A DNA stretch of 64,000 bases. Source: Litomosoides sigmodontis (Eukaryota; Nematoda; Chromadorea; Rhabditida; Onchocercidae). Location: the NCBI GenBank assembly GCA_963070105.1, contig OY718806.1, forward strand, positions 5,229,865-5,293,864, written 5' to 3'. This document shows positions 46,245-59,902 of this stretch, one piece after another. The position numbers were made by a program, and so were the translations under genes. The notes beneath the pieces are model-generated. The model ran no database searches and was not told the DNA's origin. It worked only from the letters and a program-made list of their open reading frames with translations. How positions within the stretch are numbered: position 1 is the stretch's first letter; every line of letters begins with the position of its first letter.

Positions 46245-49200
46245 GTTAGTTTCAGTTTTAAATTAATTCATTTCTTCGCTTTCTGAATTTGTCTCACATC
46301 CAGCTGTTTGGTTTTATAAAGCTTTCGTAATAAATAATCTGCTGCCAATTTGAACACACAAAAGTGATAAGGAAGTCATGCTCGACAGTGAATGAAATTA
46401 ATAGCTTTTTTTTTCTGCATAGGGAGATTTATGATTTAAAAAGTTGGTGCGTTCTTCATTGTATTATTACATGGCTTTTTTGCTTCAATTTTTTTCACTT
46501 CGATCAATTTCGGAAATTGGTAAACCGCTTCATGATGTCACTACGGAAGACTCATGAACATTTATCTCTCTCCTATGTATATGATTGGGACAGTTGCACT
46601 AGTTGTTAATTAATTGAAGATGATTTTGCTTTTCTTAGAAACAATGATGGAGTTCTTCCACAGGTTTCACAATCTTACATCTAATTGTTAATATATGAAC
46701 ACCAAGACTGTTTAGAAAATTCAAATGTAAGAGCTTCTTCAAACATTTCTTCACTGCATTGTATTGAAGAAAATCTCAGTCTATGTTATCATCGCTCTGT
46801 AGATTAGAAGGTAAGAGGGAAATGTTCCTGTTTTTTTTTTCTGAATTCATTAGACGAGTTTCCTTGTAGGATTAAAGTCCTCGCTGTTTCGAATTAGCAA
46901 AATTGATTTAAATGGAAGGGAGGTTTTCTGTCTATTTCTTTTCTCTTTCTCGATAAGAATGGCGCATTTGAAATCATTAATAGCTCTTAGTGGAGGTAAC
47001 TTTTTTTTGTCTTGTGATACTTTTTTATGGCCTCTAAATTGCCATGAGAAATTTTTTTATAAGCTTCGACTCTTACAACAGTAACCTTTTGCGATCATTT
47101 TATGGGGACTCAGTTAGTTTTAGAACAAAGCTGCGTTATTCGCGAAAGTGGTAGAATGTGATTCTTACAGATAGACGTTTATTCGAGTTGAACCCATTTG
47201 TTTCTTATCATTTAGTTATTTTTTATCTTAAAAGGTCTGCCTTCAATTTCAGGTACACTTTCTCATTTTTATTGGTCCGTTGTCAAAAAGTAATCTAAGT
47301 ATTAGCTTTCACGCAGTTCAAAAACGAATTTTTTATGAGAACTTGAGAGAATGTTAAATAAAGCAATACTCAGTTTGTTGTTCTGTTCATGAGAGAAATA
47401 TTGGTTTAAATACGTTCCGCTACACAATTTTATTCATTCTTGTCTTTCCCTTCTTTTCATCGTTATGAGAGAAACTAGGTGTAATTGAAATTATCAGAGT
47501 AGTAGAGGTGGTTGTGGGTGTTTGAGATGAAGCAACAAAATGAAGAGGGTGTTCGCCTAGTGGCCCTCTTTCTTCATCTCGTTTTCTTTGCTGTCTTCAA
47601 TGCGAGAAGTTTAATTCTCCCTGATAAAAGCTTTTCGTGCTGCTCGAAATATACGAACTAATCGAAAAACTGGTGGAGATGAGTCTCTGGTTGTTGACGT
47701 TGTCTCATTCAGTGCTTTTTTTTTAATACTAACTTTTGCTTCTTTTCACCAACGCTTATGTTTATGTTTTTTTTGTTCTGCTCATTGTGCTGCTCATTAT
47801 CTGTTGCAGAACTTTTTATTCTTGCATCCTTTACCGACTTGAGAAATCTCTTACTTCATTTTGCCAGTACATCTGGATTACTATGCAGTTAGCACGTTAT
47901 TCCCGGTTACCCATACTGTACTCAGGTTATTCTCATCGCTGATTAAAAATTGAAGCTCACGATTGTCCGTTTAATCACATTAGAGGTAAACGAAAGTTCA
48001 TTTTAAAAAGCTTTCCAGATATTATTTATAAAAATGTTGATTTTAAACTGATGTGCTAGTTTCCTGTTTCACAGGCTTTTGGTGTTTAGAAATTTGCGTT
48101 TGCTAAAAGTTTTGAAATAGAATGAAAATCCCTTGCGATGTAAGTCGATCTTTAATGCGATTATTGACAGAAGCATATATTGGAAGAGTTTCACTCACTC
48201 CTCTGAGATTTTCCGATAATTTTGTTCTTTGCTCAGACTAATTGTGCAGCACTCGGTGCACAATAAATTTTACATACCCTTATTTTTGTTTCCAGTTCAG
48301 TTTAACACTTTTCGAGGAAGTGTGTCGGTTGAAGTTTGGCTTGATGTTGGTATAGATTAAGCATAGAAAGCCATATCTTCTGGGATCAGTAGTTACTTAT
48401 TGCAACTTTAAGAAATATTCTTCGACTCCGTACTTTCTCTTACTCAAGAATGGGATATCCGGACGAGTGTAACTGGAAGAAAGAAAAGTGTTGCTTGATT
48501 GAGCGAGTCAATATTTTCCTACCCGCTTTACGATGCCTGCATTCCCCTTTATAGTACTAATGCATAACGCATTTTACAATAACAAAAACGGATTGTTTTA
48601 TTGATAGAAATTTAAAATAGGATTAAAAATAGGCATTATTAGACAAAAATTAGTTGCTGTAACCATCAGAAGCATTCTCAGTTTAAGCAAATCGATAGCG
48701 TAGTAGATAACGTTGACGCTGATGGTGGCCGCAAACATATGGTCACGGATAAGCAGATGGTGATAAACACTAGAAAAATTGTACTTCATATGTTTCATAG
48801 AAGGAATCATATTGTTAGATATATACGGCAAATAAACGGTTAAGTATATGTTTGAGATAGCACTTGGTAAGTGACAAATGATACAAATTGCGTTGATGAA
48901 GACTGTAGCTTATTTTTTTTGTGCCTCTCTGCTCGTATGGGTATGTTTTTGGGAAGCGTTGAACTCCTTGCTGCGGATTTTTTTTTTCGGAATACAGATG
49001 ACTTCCGATCGAGACGGTTTGCTTAAAAACGCGTCCAGTGGTACGATATCCAGTGCTGGACCATCTGAGATCGTTGTATCAGAATCATTAGACGATACGA
49101 TTCCAAGTGAACTTAATGAATTTGGAGACTGTGGAACTTTGAAAAAACTCTTCAAAAAGAGTGCTGACATTCGAAGTAAATTCAAAGGTGTGTCCTCTTG

Positions 49201-52200
49201 TAAACTTCACCAATCAGGTCTTTTTTCCTTATTCGATAACATTTTCTCCTTGATTTTAAGATTGATTGGGTGACACGTTCTTTTGCGAAAATTTTTATCA
49301 TTCAAAACGGCATGTTACGAAGTTTAATAGTTGCTGAATAGGTATGTAATTAAAATATAATTGTTGGCTTGTTCTGCTAACACTACATTAATTTTTCGAA
49401 GGTCGTGAGGGGAAGATATTGTTCGTTTGAATACATAATACATGAGCTTTCTTAAAATATTCAAAACGTCTGGCTTCAACGAGGTAGTATTGCCCATATC
49501 TTATGCCACACGCTGCATATGCTGCCTGCAATTGAGCATTAGATTGATTTCTGCATATTAATAATTTGTTTTCTAAATATTTTAACATTACTGCAGGTTT
49601 AGATTCAATATTATGAGAATATAAAGTGAATTGCTTCATAAAGAGATCAAATTTTCTCTTGCTTGCAAATATCCTTGGATGTCTTTCTCCCCGTTTCTGT
49701 ACCAAATTTTTTGTTGTTAAAAAAAGTGTTCCTGGTTTATTGCACCAACATTTTTTCATCGATTGTTTGCTTGACCCAGCTATTTCGTTAAGTATCTTTT
49801 AAACAAGGCTGCTGTTAGAAATCATTGGAAATCGATGAGTTTTTTAGGCTTCAATCGTGGCCGAATAAGTTGTAGTGCCAGGAGCCAGCTCGCAGTTAGT
49901 ACTGATTGTACAGTAAATGGTGTAATATCCTTATGTAGTGTGCTTATTCGACAAGGAAAATGGAGTACAATGGTGTTTCTAAATAAGCTGCTGAGTAAGA
50001 TAAGGATTGACACACGAACCGCTGTATAACATATATTTATGCAACATATCTTTCATTTTCCAACTAATGTGTTTTAGGAAAGTGGACTCTCTTGAGTTAT
50101 CATAAATGATCCAAATTGCATCAACAACTTTCTTAATCCCCCATATTGTTAAAGCTTTCATCGCAGGGGATATTTGCATATACGGAAAAAGAATATGATA
50201 TTACTTTTCTTTTAAGGTAGTGTGTTATGGGACCGGGCTTAATTTATATGTTGATGTGTTGCTTAATGCAAGTTTATATTCTTACTATGCGAAGAGCATA
50301 GTTTTTATTATGAATAATTATTAGACCCATTACGATAGGTTTCCAAATGTTGCTGAGAATTGCGAAAGTTGGAATTTTGGACAAAAAACATTTATGAAAT
50401 TCAGATTTAGCTTCGATGAACTTTTTGTGTTTTATAGTTTTCTTCAGTTAGAAATTTAGTTTACCAGATTTAACTGCCTCAATAGTGCGTTGAAAATTTC
50501 GAGTACTGTGATATTCAAGTAAAATTGAAATATATTTTGCAGAAAATTGGATGTTCGGAATACTGCACACCATATTGAGAACTGCTGAGTGCAAAAACAA
50601 ATGAAACTAAACATTCTAGTTTGTAGTGAATGAATGGAAATCAGTCTTGATATTTCCTTTTCAGAATCAGTTCCTGATGACGGGTTGCAAATTGCGAATT
50701 ACGATGAGAATACAGTGGTGAATCAAGGCACATCAGAATGGCCTCTTCCTCAGCTCACTTTCCATCATGTACATGGTTCTAATATACAAATTTTGCGAGG
50801 AGGCCGAGTCGCCAGACGAAGAGAATCTTTCTGTAAAGGACTTGCCTTTAGTAGTCGGTAAAAATTTTTGAGCTATTCAAGTAAGAATCGTGGAGTGAAA
50901 TGGGGAGCTTAAGCATTAAGTCCGTTCGTGATATTGATGCTGTTTACAAAAACTTGATTGTTTACGCACATTAAGAGGGGAAGACTGCGTGGTTTGTGTA
51001 CTGTGTACGCACAATACAAGAATAGAGGAACTGCAACGAAATAAGCCATTTATCTTTATTGATGTATGCCTTTGTTTCACTTCCCAATTCTGCCAGTTTC
51101 TATCAAGAAGCTGTCAGATTAATAAGTCCTGTTTCATTTTCGTTTCTAAACCATAAGTGTCTTGCAGCTTATTCGCTTAAATAGGCTTCGTCTGTTGCCG
51201 CTGACACTATTTGATGTTGAAATTTTTCCTCATTTGAGTGCAAATACGAGTTATTTTTTATTCAAGACAGCAATAATCGGATCAAGTTTTATAGACCAAT
51301 ACAGATCGATGAGAATGTTTGCATCCGATTTGCTGAAGTAGTTTCAAATTGGTCCGGTGTTTTACGCTTTGGTGTTACAAATGTTGATCCAGAAACTTTC
51401 CGTGGTATCGAACTACCGAAGTAAGAATTTTGTGTGGTTTTGCATGGCATTTTGTAATTCCATTTTTCAAGGTTTACATGTGATCTTTTTCAACTGTCTA
51501 GGTTTGCATGTCCAGATTTAACGAGCAAAGAAGGCTATTGGGCAAAAGCTTTGCCTGAACGTTACTCTGTCGCTGGATCAATTTTGCATTTTTATGTGAA
51601 CGCTGAGGGTGAACTTTATTACGGAATAAATGGTGTTTTGAAAGGACAGTTTCTGAATGGAATCAATGTGTTTTCACCTTTATGGGTTATTGTTGACATA
51701 TATGGAAATAGTTCTTCACTTGAATTCATTGGTAAATACTTTTTGGCGAATAATTGCTATACAAAATTCTTTTAAAATTATTCCCTAGTGAATCACTGTC
51801 TGAATTTACATAATGAACGTGGCTGTGGTTCAGTTAGTGGAATTAATTGTTATTTTTACCTTAATCGGTTAACCGTAAATTTGATTTATCATGATTTTGG
51901 TTTTATCTGGTGCAGGTTTATTTTGAGAACTGCATAATGTTACTGGATTATTGCTGATCTTTGTTGATATAACTGACTACTTCCGTTTCCGTAAGCTTTG
52001 TAACTATTAGAAATGGATTGCAATCAGTATTGCACTTGAACTGCTTATCCTATATTTAGTTACTTTGCAGATCCGAATGAAGTCAGGTTTCGGTCAGCGC
52101 GGTCAACAGTGAGTAGGAGTCGTGCAAGCAGTCGTCCTCCTTCAGCAACATCAATTTCACAAACACAAGTTGCAACAACGAACACTGTGACACATCATCG

Positions 52201-54530
52201 ACATCCTAGAAACAGTTCAAATTCGCGGCCAAATTTACCTCTTTCAAAATATCATGCAGGCAAGATCTCTGTATCGTTTCCATCAGATTGATAGAACTCC
52301 ACATTTGTTACATTAATATCAAAATGAATTTTTTAGGTGTACAATTTACACCGTTGACATTTCATACCGTTCGTGGAAAACATGTTGCTCTGACTCATGC
52401 TTACACTGTTGCTGAAAGACATGCCGGTGAATATGCGTGTGGTTATGTCTTCACATCCAGACCGCTTGAATTAAACGAAAAAATCGTTATTCAGGTTGTG
52501 TTTGAAATAAAAAAGTATTTGAGTTTGTGTTATAAGTGCACAGTGCATTTTCAAGATGTTTATAGCAAAAAAAAAATCTAGCTCTACCCAGATTTCGTGC
52601 ATTTCTGTTTTCAGGTATTGGATGTAGAGTTAGCTTATACTGGTAGTATGGCTTTCGGACTGACTTGCTGTGATCCAGTTAATTTACAAGGTTCAACACT
52701 TCCCGTTGACAGTGATGATCTTCTAGAAAGGCCGGAATATTGGGTTGGTATCAAAGATGTAGCTGCCCAACCTAAAATTAGTGATGAATTATCATTTTGG
52801 ATTTCTGAAAAAGGTTTGTTTGTTCTTTTAGCACTATTTTTGGAATGTTTTATAATGTTTGATAGATCTCTGATTTAATTATAATTCTGTTTAGGCGAGG
52901 TATATTTTGCGAAGAACAATCTCACATCACGGGTTATTATTCACGTGGATACGTCTGTGAGGTTGTGGGCATATTTTGATGTTTACGGCACTACTCAAAA
53001 AATACGCGTGCTAGGTATTCATTTTCATAAAGATATTAAAATGCTTTAGTTCGTCGTTAGAACTTTGTTGAATTTGATGTTATATCATTAAAGAGTTATA
53101 ATTTCAAATAACATGTATATATGACTGGTAAATAATGCTTCATCATGATTACTGAGACCATGCACGTTACCGGCAAAGATCATGTGTGAGGCTTCAAAAT
53201 GCATGAAGTGTAGATTTTTATTTTTATGTAGGAAGTGTTAAAGTAACCACAGCGTCTCAAATAGCAGCGCAACGTTTGCTGCCAACTCCAGCAATCACAA
53301 GGACCTCTCGCAGTTTGCTTGACTTATCTCCTGAAACAAGAGCAGGTACTGGGGGAACAAGCAGTGAATTGTAAGTTTTGTTAGATTCCAAGTTCTTACT
53401 AGTAGTACATTATTTCAAATTATCAAAAGTACACTTGTTGCCATAAAAACCTCTCTGTCATAGTTCCTTTTAATTATATATTTCTCAGATCTACTTTTCC
53501 AACAACGAGTGCACATCTTGCACATACTAATCGTGAAGATTATTCTTTTTTATCCAGACGAACGCAGTCGGAAACTGGCGACAGTTCGAACGGAGCTTTT
53601 TTAAATATCCCATGCTTATCACGTAATTTTTGAATTGTTGTTTTGCAGGTTTTTTGAGAACCAAATGTTTTGATTACAAGCACAGATAAAGAGGGATAGA
53701 TACATAAATCTATTTAATAAATTTATCCAGTGTTGATAAATCCATCCAATCTATTCGTATTCAGAAGAAGAAAGAAGGAGAGTACCTAGTTCAACGCCTG
53801 CTGCAGCCGGATCTTCGAGACCAATATTCATGAGTGGAGAGCATTTCATCGACTTCTTGGAAAGTTTAGATAATATCCATGGAGTTCATGGTAACGAATC
53901 CAACATATCTCACCAACCGCAATTCCAATTTCCTCCGATACCAGCCAGGTACAATTTTGATTCAGATAAGGAATTGTATCTTGTTTATTGGTTTGAAAGC
54001 ATATTGTGGTTAGGAATTAGAATTTTATATATGTGTATGTTAAAGGTCATCTCCTGTTCGACTTTTGTCGGGAAGACCACCTTTACATCCTTCACCGCGT
54101 CCACCACCACTGCCTGAACAGACAGCAACTCATCAACAACGATCCGGTGATGATGAGGGTGAAATTGGCGATGAATGTAGGATATGTATGAACTCTAAAG
54201 TAAGTTTTCTTTTCTATGGAAATTGGTCTTCAGAGACGTCGTAGAAAACAGTATTTCACTATTGCGATGAAGCTATTGCTCTCTATACGTAGGTGCGAGT
54301 AATGGTTCAGTATCCCTTAATTTCTTACAGTTGAAGGCTTGTTTGAGAATTTTCTTGTGGGTTATGTACTGCAGTCATTCATACTTTGATTTCAGGTGAA
54401 TTGTGTAATATACACATGTGGGCATATGTCGATGTGTTTCGAATGCGCAACGGAAACGTGGCACTTGAACGGAGAGTGCCCAATATGTCGCAAGAAGATC
54501 GAGGATGTTATTAAAATTTACAAATCATAA
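46223..54530 (+). CDS. neur: Neuralized E3 ubiquitin ligase (two NHR domains + RING)
   Basis: Ubiquitinates Notch ligands at the plasma membrane in flies and mammals to drive their endocytosis; the substrate here is inferred. Common exons: 50665-50857, 51295-51420, 51502-51731, 52071-52259, 52337-52494, 52615-52813, 52895-53014, 53232-53370, 53489-53622, 53765-53948, 54046-54199, 54396-54530. Either of two first exons joins in phase 1: 46223-46244 (about 660 residues in all) or 48998-49187 (about 716). In the longer form NHR1 spans about 94-246 (LTFHHVHGSNIQI, RRRESFCKGLAFSSRPIQI, FACPDLTSKEGYWAKALPE, WVIVDIYGNSSSLEF). NHR2 spans about 315-468 (LTFHTVRGKHVAL, DSDDLLERPEYWVGIKD, LWAYFDVYGTTQKIRV). 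A Ser/Pro-rich linker follows. The C-terminal RING has C665-x2-C668, TCGHMSMCFEC and CPICRKK, and the protein ends VIKIYKS. The intron 52260-52336 has a GC donor. Confidence 0.95.
48998..49187 (+). other. Neuralized first exon B: polybasic N terminus
   Basis: The exon begins with ATG directly after a poly-T/TACAG acceptor (ends 48997), typical of a spliced-leader site. It encodes 63 residues: an acidic/Ser-rich part and then the basic stretch TLKKLFKKSADIRSKFK (about 47-63). Drosophila Neuralized has a comparable basic phosphoinositide-binding stretch ahead of NHR1. It ends in phase 1 and splices to 50665. Confidence 0.78.
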
Positions 54531-57500
54531 CTTCATCTTCGTCTTAATCGTATGGCTATCGTTTCTTTTAAATCTTTGGTCACCCTTGCCTCTTTCTTTC
54601 CGTCATCTATAAATTGCTCACTCTTTGAATCTTTCTCTCTGAAAACTTGTCAGTGTCTTATTAGTTCTTTTTTAAGGATGGTTATTTCCTTCTATTTTTC
54701 CTTATCCTTGTACATTTCTGTCCAGTTGCTTTTCTTCCTACTTGAGTTCCGAAGTTATCGGTAGAATACAGTAAACTAATGTACTATTTAGGTTGTACTG
54801 TAGTTTTTCATAGTTAATAAATATTTTTGTGTTGCATAATCTCACTAATTTCTTTTCAGTAATAGAACAGGCGTTTATTCTCATGTTCATCGGTTTTGTT
54901 TGTGCGAAAAACATTTCAACACACGTACAAAAACGCATGCTGCATTGTTTCATATTTTAACTATTTGTTCATGTATATAGTAAATCCTAAATAGCAAATC
55001 TTGCATAGGCGTAAGTGAAGTGTGACTTGTAAATTTGTTTCTAAATTACTGTTGATATTTACTATTTCATCATAGGAGCTATGATTGACTGTTTGCAGAT
55101 CATGGAAAACTACGGAGAGTTGTCTTCATTATTCAACCATGTCCTTGGTACCTCTTGATTAAATGTTTAAATTATCGGACATGCTGTTTATTCTTTCTTT
55201 TACGGAATATCTGGAAGTGCATAACATAATGTTGCAAACAAATCCCGGTATGTTTTCATGTTTTACTGCTGTATATTCATTTTTCCATCATCATTTTTTT
55301 AGCTCTTCTATATGTATCAGTATGATTAAATTTTCTACTGCATCCATAAAATATCTACTTATTACATGTTGTATATACTTCTCCTTCACTCGAGTTGGAG
55401 ATTCATTAACTCATACACTCTTCAGTTATCTTTTATCGTTAACTGACTTTCATAATTTATTAATATATTATTTGGTTGTTCTGCAGTTTGATGACTTTTT
55501 TGCTGATGTGTTCAGACTACTACTATGTTCAAAAATTTTGAAATTCAGTTGACAAGTTGGAATTATTTGTGGTTATATGATAGATGCGCTCGTGCCTACT
55601 TCATTTACCTGATTTTGTTATCGTGCTGTTATCGTTGATGAGTGCTGTGGAAACTCTTCTTGAAATTTAACTTTTGCATATTTTTTGATTATAGTTATAA
55701 ATTGTTTCGGACAATTCTTTCGTAATTGTTTTAAATCTTTCGGCTGAAAGCCTCTCTTCGTATTGGACGGCTGTCTGATGGATTGATAATTCGCTTTCAT
55801 TTGAGTTTCTGTCCTTTGGTGCTAAATTTTTAATTTGCTTTTGGCTTTGTAACTTTTGACGTACATATTCTTCTGCATGTACTTCTATGCCAGTTCTGCA
55901 GGATTTTGCAGTAGCAGAGTATTGGAAATTGTGCTGTGTGGTAACTTTTGCTATTATTTCTCACACTTTATATTTCTACCATTACATTTGGATAATTTCT
56001 GTTTGTATAACGTGAAATGTCTTCACTTCATGTCTATCTATTATGAGATATGATTAATACCATTAAATTCATTATCACTGTCATTATTATTACCGTATTT
56101 TGTTGTCTGAAACGCACCACCTCACTGCGTCAAAAATACTGTTCAAGATCCATTATCATTCTCATCGCAACACAAGTGAGAAATGAATATGCTCAGTCGT
56201 TGTATGACAAACAACAAACGGCACTCAAGTAATTAGAAACTGTCACACTTTGAATCAGAATTCACCTTTGTGTTTGAAAGAATAATTTTATGTGATATGC
56301 TAAAGTTTGCTATTAGAAAAGTGCGACAGCGTGTTTCATACACACTGTTTTTTTATTAAATTTATACCGTCGTCGGAGACAATGGTTTTTAATTTGAAGC
56401 GCTGCAACAGCATACGTTAGAAAGCAGCAGTTTGTATCCCCCCCATATGGATTTAGATTCAGTGTTTGATTTCAGTGAGATTCAGTGCCTAGCAATGTTT
56501 GCTATGTAGGAATATGTATGAAGTCTTGAATTTTGCAGTGCGACATCTTTACTAACGGATTCTGCAAAAATTAATAAAATAACTGCAAAGTGTTGGTAAA
56601 GTTAGGAAATAATAGGACTGCAAAGTTTTAAGCAATTATGCGAAGTGAGCAGTGGATGAAGATTTTTTCCATTTGTGTGGTCCTTTCGTTTTTCGATCTT
56701 CTGAATCCATTCATTAGAATAGCATAGTTTTTCCGATTCTTCCGTCTGCAAATGCAAAGTTTTTTTAGCTTTGAATATGAGTAATTTCTGGAGCTTCGTG
56801 CTATGTCGCTTTAATTTTTTATGCTTTCTATATTTACAGCTCACAGTAAATTTTTGCAGGAAATAAATTGTTCGCGATTTTCGAAATGTAGAAGTTTGAA
56901 GTCCATCAGGTTTGGTCCTTCACAGTTTCACATATTTGGGTATATTGTTATATTCCTTTATTTTCAGTACAGTGATAACGAATTTGGTGTCTTCAACAGA
57001 GCCTGAGGTGCCGGCCATAAGGAGTTTGTTTTGAGGTCGTCGAGGCTGATGATACAAAGTTGCAAAGATCTATGTGCTAGGTTATTTGGAAGCTTTCGAA
57101 GGCTGAAGTGGGTTTCATAAAGCTGTTTTGCTGTTATTTTCTTATTTTCTTGCAACCTCACTCAGCTCAAGTTTTGCAGAAGGAACTGTTTGTTAATGGT
57201 ATCAAAAACAATGTGGTTATTACGATGAATCATAGTACATTTCGGAGTGAATTTGGTTTCCGAAATGTACATTGAATAAATGAAAATCTACGATGTTGTC
57301 AAAAATATATAAGAGACAGTAAATTTCCTGTTTCAACGCTCAACATTATTTAAGAATAATTTTATTATTGTATAAGATTTTACAGAAAAAATCTGCTGGT
57401 CACTTCGTTGATACGATACCAGCCACTCTTTTTTCTCTTGTCTTTCACATTTTTATCAGAGAATGGAATTTCGAAATAAATTTGAGGAGCCCTCAACAAC

Positions 57501-57609
57501 GAGACACTTTTTAAAAGCTGTAAATTATTTAGCATAAAAATATTTGTTATACATCAAGTTTTTCATTGTTTTAAAAATTGTTAATAACTTGAACACGGGT
57601 GTAGTCAAA
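54531..57609. other. Intergenic region downstream of Neuralized
   Basis: AT-rich. The plus-strand open frame at 55163-55552 is hydrophobic because of T-richness, and the minus-strand frames at 55618-55800 and 56602-56844 are Lys-rich for the same reason. No gene was recognised. Confidence 0.5.
54816..54821 (+). other. Candidate polyadenylation signal of the Neuralized gene
   Basis: AATAAA about 285 bases after the stop codon. Confidence 0.5.
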
Positions 57610-59808
57610 ATGTTGCGCCTGCAGGAAGTCTCCAGCTTTAAAGGTAAAGCCATTAAACTTTTCATTGCAAGCGTTTCGATGTTGACTAGGCTATCTACCT
57701 AATGCAGATTACAGATTTTGTGCCCATTTGGCTCAGTCTAATGTGACTCGGATTACCAAACAAATATTTTGCAGAAAATGCTTAGCTTAACTGAATTTTT
57801 AATGGCAATCTGATGATTGATTTGTTTATACGAGCTTATTTTAGTATACTTTATCCTGTAATATAACCTTTGTTAAAAATCAGCTATTGTTTGTAAGCAA
57901 CTGTAATGAATGAGGCGCATTTAGTAATGTGCGATCGATCACTTTGTCATACATTTAATGCAATTAAAAATGGAAGGAAGCTTCTGTATGAAGCGGTGGA
58001 TAAATTGATTAATCGAATGTCGCATCCCTTAATTTTTCAAATTACATATAATTCCTTGGAAATAACGATAAATTAAATGATTACGAGCTAAAGAGAAACA
58101 GGAGGTTTGTCGGGAGATGAATAGCTGTATTAGCATGAGATCTGTATCACGAAATACATTTTTAGGACACTTTTTAGGCACTTAAGGTGGTAAACACTGG
58201 TATGGTATGAGATTACAATAAATAATAATATGGAGGGCATCAACTCTACAAACTGAAATGAAGCACCACTCCTTATCCATTTTCTCTCAAAAAAATGGAG
58301 CAATTAAGCCTAACGGGCGGAAAGTTTGTAGAGCAGGAAAATCATGTTTTAACATGAGGCTCATGGAATGCCCCCAACGATGATCTACAGGTGACGAGTG
58401 ATATCCTATTAGTTGATATTACACAACCAAAAACAAGTGCATAACGTCGCTCTATCTTCTTCCAGTAATTCATACGTGTATTTTATTAGCTGTATTTCTC
58501 CAAGCTTTCATAAGCTCACACTGCGAAAATAAACTGCTAGGTTAAATTAAAATTCCTAGTGTTGTATATGTGCAGAACATCCTGGTTTTGATTTTAAATT
58601 TCATCCTCACTTCTCTGAAAATACAAAGGTGGAGGGAGATGTAAAAGAAATCTGTTTTATTGTTTTATGCAAAAAATCTGTTTTTAGTTAAAATATCTGT
58701 TTTATTTTAATTATTCTTTCGCCGTTTTTAGAAATGCATATAATTCAATTCTGAATTATGGATTTGAAAGGTGGGGTAGGAAAATCAAGTGATTTAAAAT
58801 TACTTTTAAAATTTAAAAAAAAGTCACAATTTCTATACATTCCTTTGCTTGCCAATCTTTATTGCAAAAGTAGTTTCAAATGTTAACTTTATCTTTTCAG
58901 ATATGAACAGGACGAAGAAAACTTTGAACCACTTCCTTTTTGGTTTATATCATGCGTCAACGGAAATTCGTCCCTATAGATTTAACATATTTAGTCTAAA
59001 CAATTCCAAAAACGATGATGATGGCGCACACTTGTTGAACGTTCGCTTTATTCCAAGCACTGAGAATCTGCACTGGGAATTCTGCAAGTGTTATTTACGA
59101 CATTTCTACTTGAATATATGTGACTTACTATGTATTCTTCTCTATTGGTACCTAACTTATCAGGAATTTTCTGGGAGGTTTATGGAGGATGAAGAAATAA
59201 TAGAAGAATACAATGAGTAAGTCACAGTGAACAAATCTGCGTGGTATATTCATTTACTTGCATTCTACACACTTTTGCGAATGAAATAATCATGATGATT
59301 CTGAGAAAATACACACAAGTTTATTTTAGAGTTCCTAAGCTAAGTTTGGCAAATGGTGAAGGTTTTTGTTCTCCTATTGGACAAAGACGTTCAGCTAATG
59401 TGGTCAGTTTTTTGAAGATTTCTGAGAAATCCAAATTCGATTTCTTGTATTAACCGCCGTGGAATGAAGAGCAATTTAAACTGAGCTGCCGAACACTTAT
59501 TTTTGTGTGGATATGGTGGATATGTTTGGCACAAATATTATAACTGTTGGTCCCAAGTTTACTTCAGCATATTTGTTCAAAGAACATTAATAACAGATTT
59601 AGAGTTCGGATATCCGATACAATATACGAGTGAAGGACAGTGAAGATATGCAGGAACAACTTGTTATGGTTCAATCGAATTCTTCTAATTTTAACCCGCC
59701 TCATGTCAATACAGATGTTCGTTAGATATCATAGAAAAAAATTTCATTCCCTATCTACTTTCTATTCTATTACACATATATATCTATATATCTATATATC
59801 TATATCTA

Positions 59809-59902
<94 letters not shown>

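Noticed and set aside
46639..46663. Mini-exon-like segment with acceptor and donor downstream of Neuralized exon A
   Set aside because: Its outgoing phase (2) does not match either the exon at 48998 or the one at 50665.
48598..48831. Hydrophobic 77-codon minus-strand frame in the Neuralized intron
   Set aside because: AT-rich sequence often gives such frames; no family similarity was recognised.
55163..55552. 129-codon plus-strand frame
   Set aside because: Phe/Leu/Ser-rich translation of T-rich sequence, with no motif, codon bias or splice context.
58901..58980. Alternative frame of the first ankyrin-gene exon, giving an acidic peptide starting [14 protein letters not shown]
   Set aside because: It hits a stop after about 25 codons and does not reach a phase-compatible donor; the ATG frame does.
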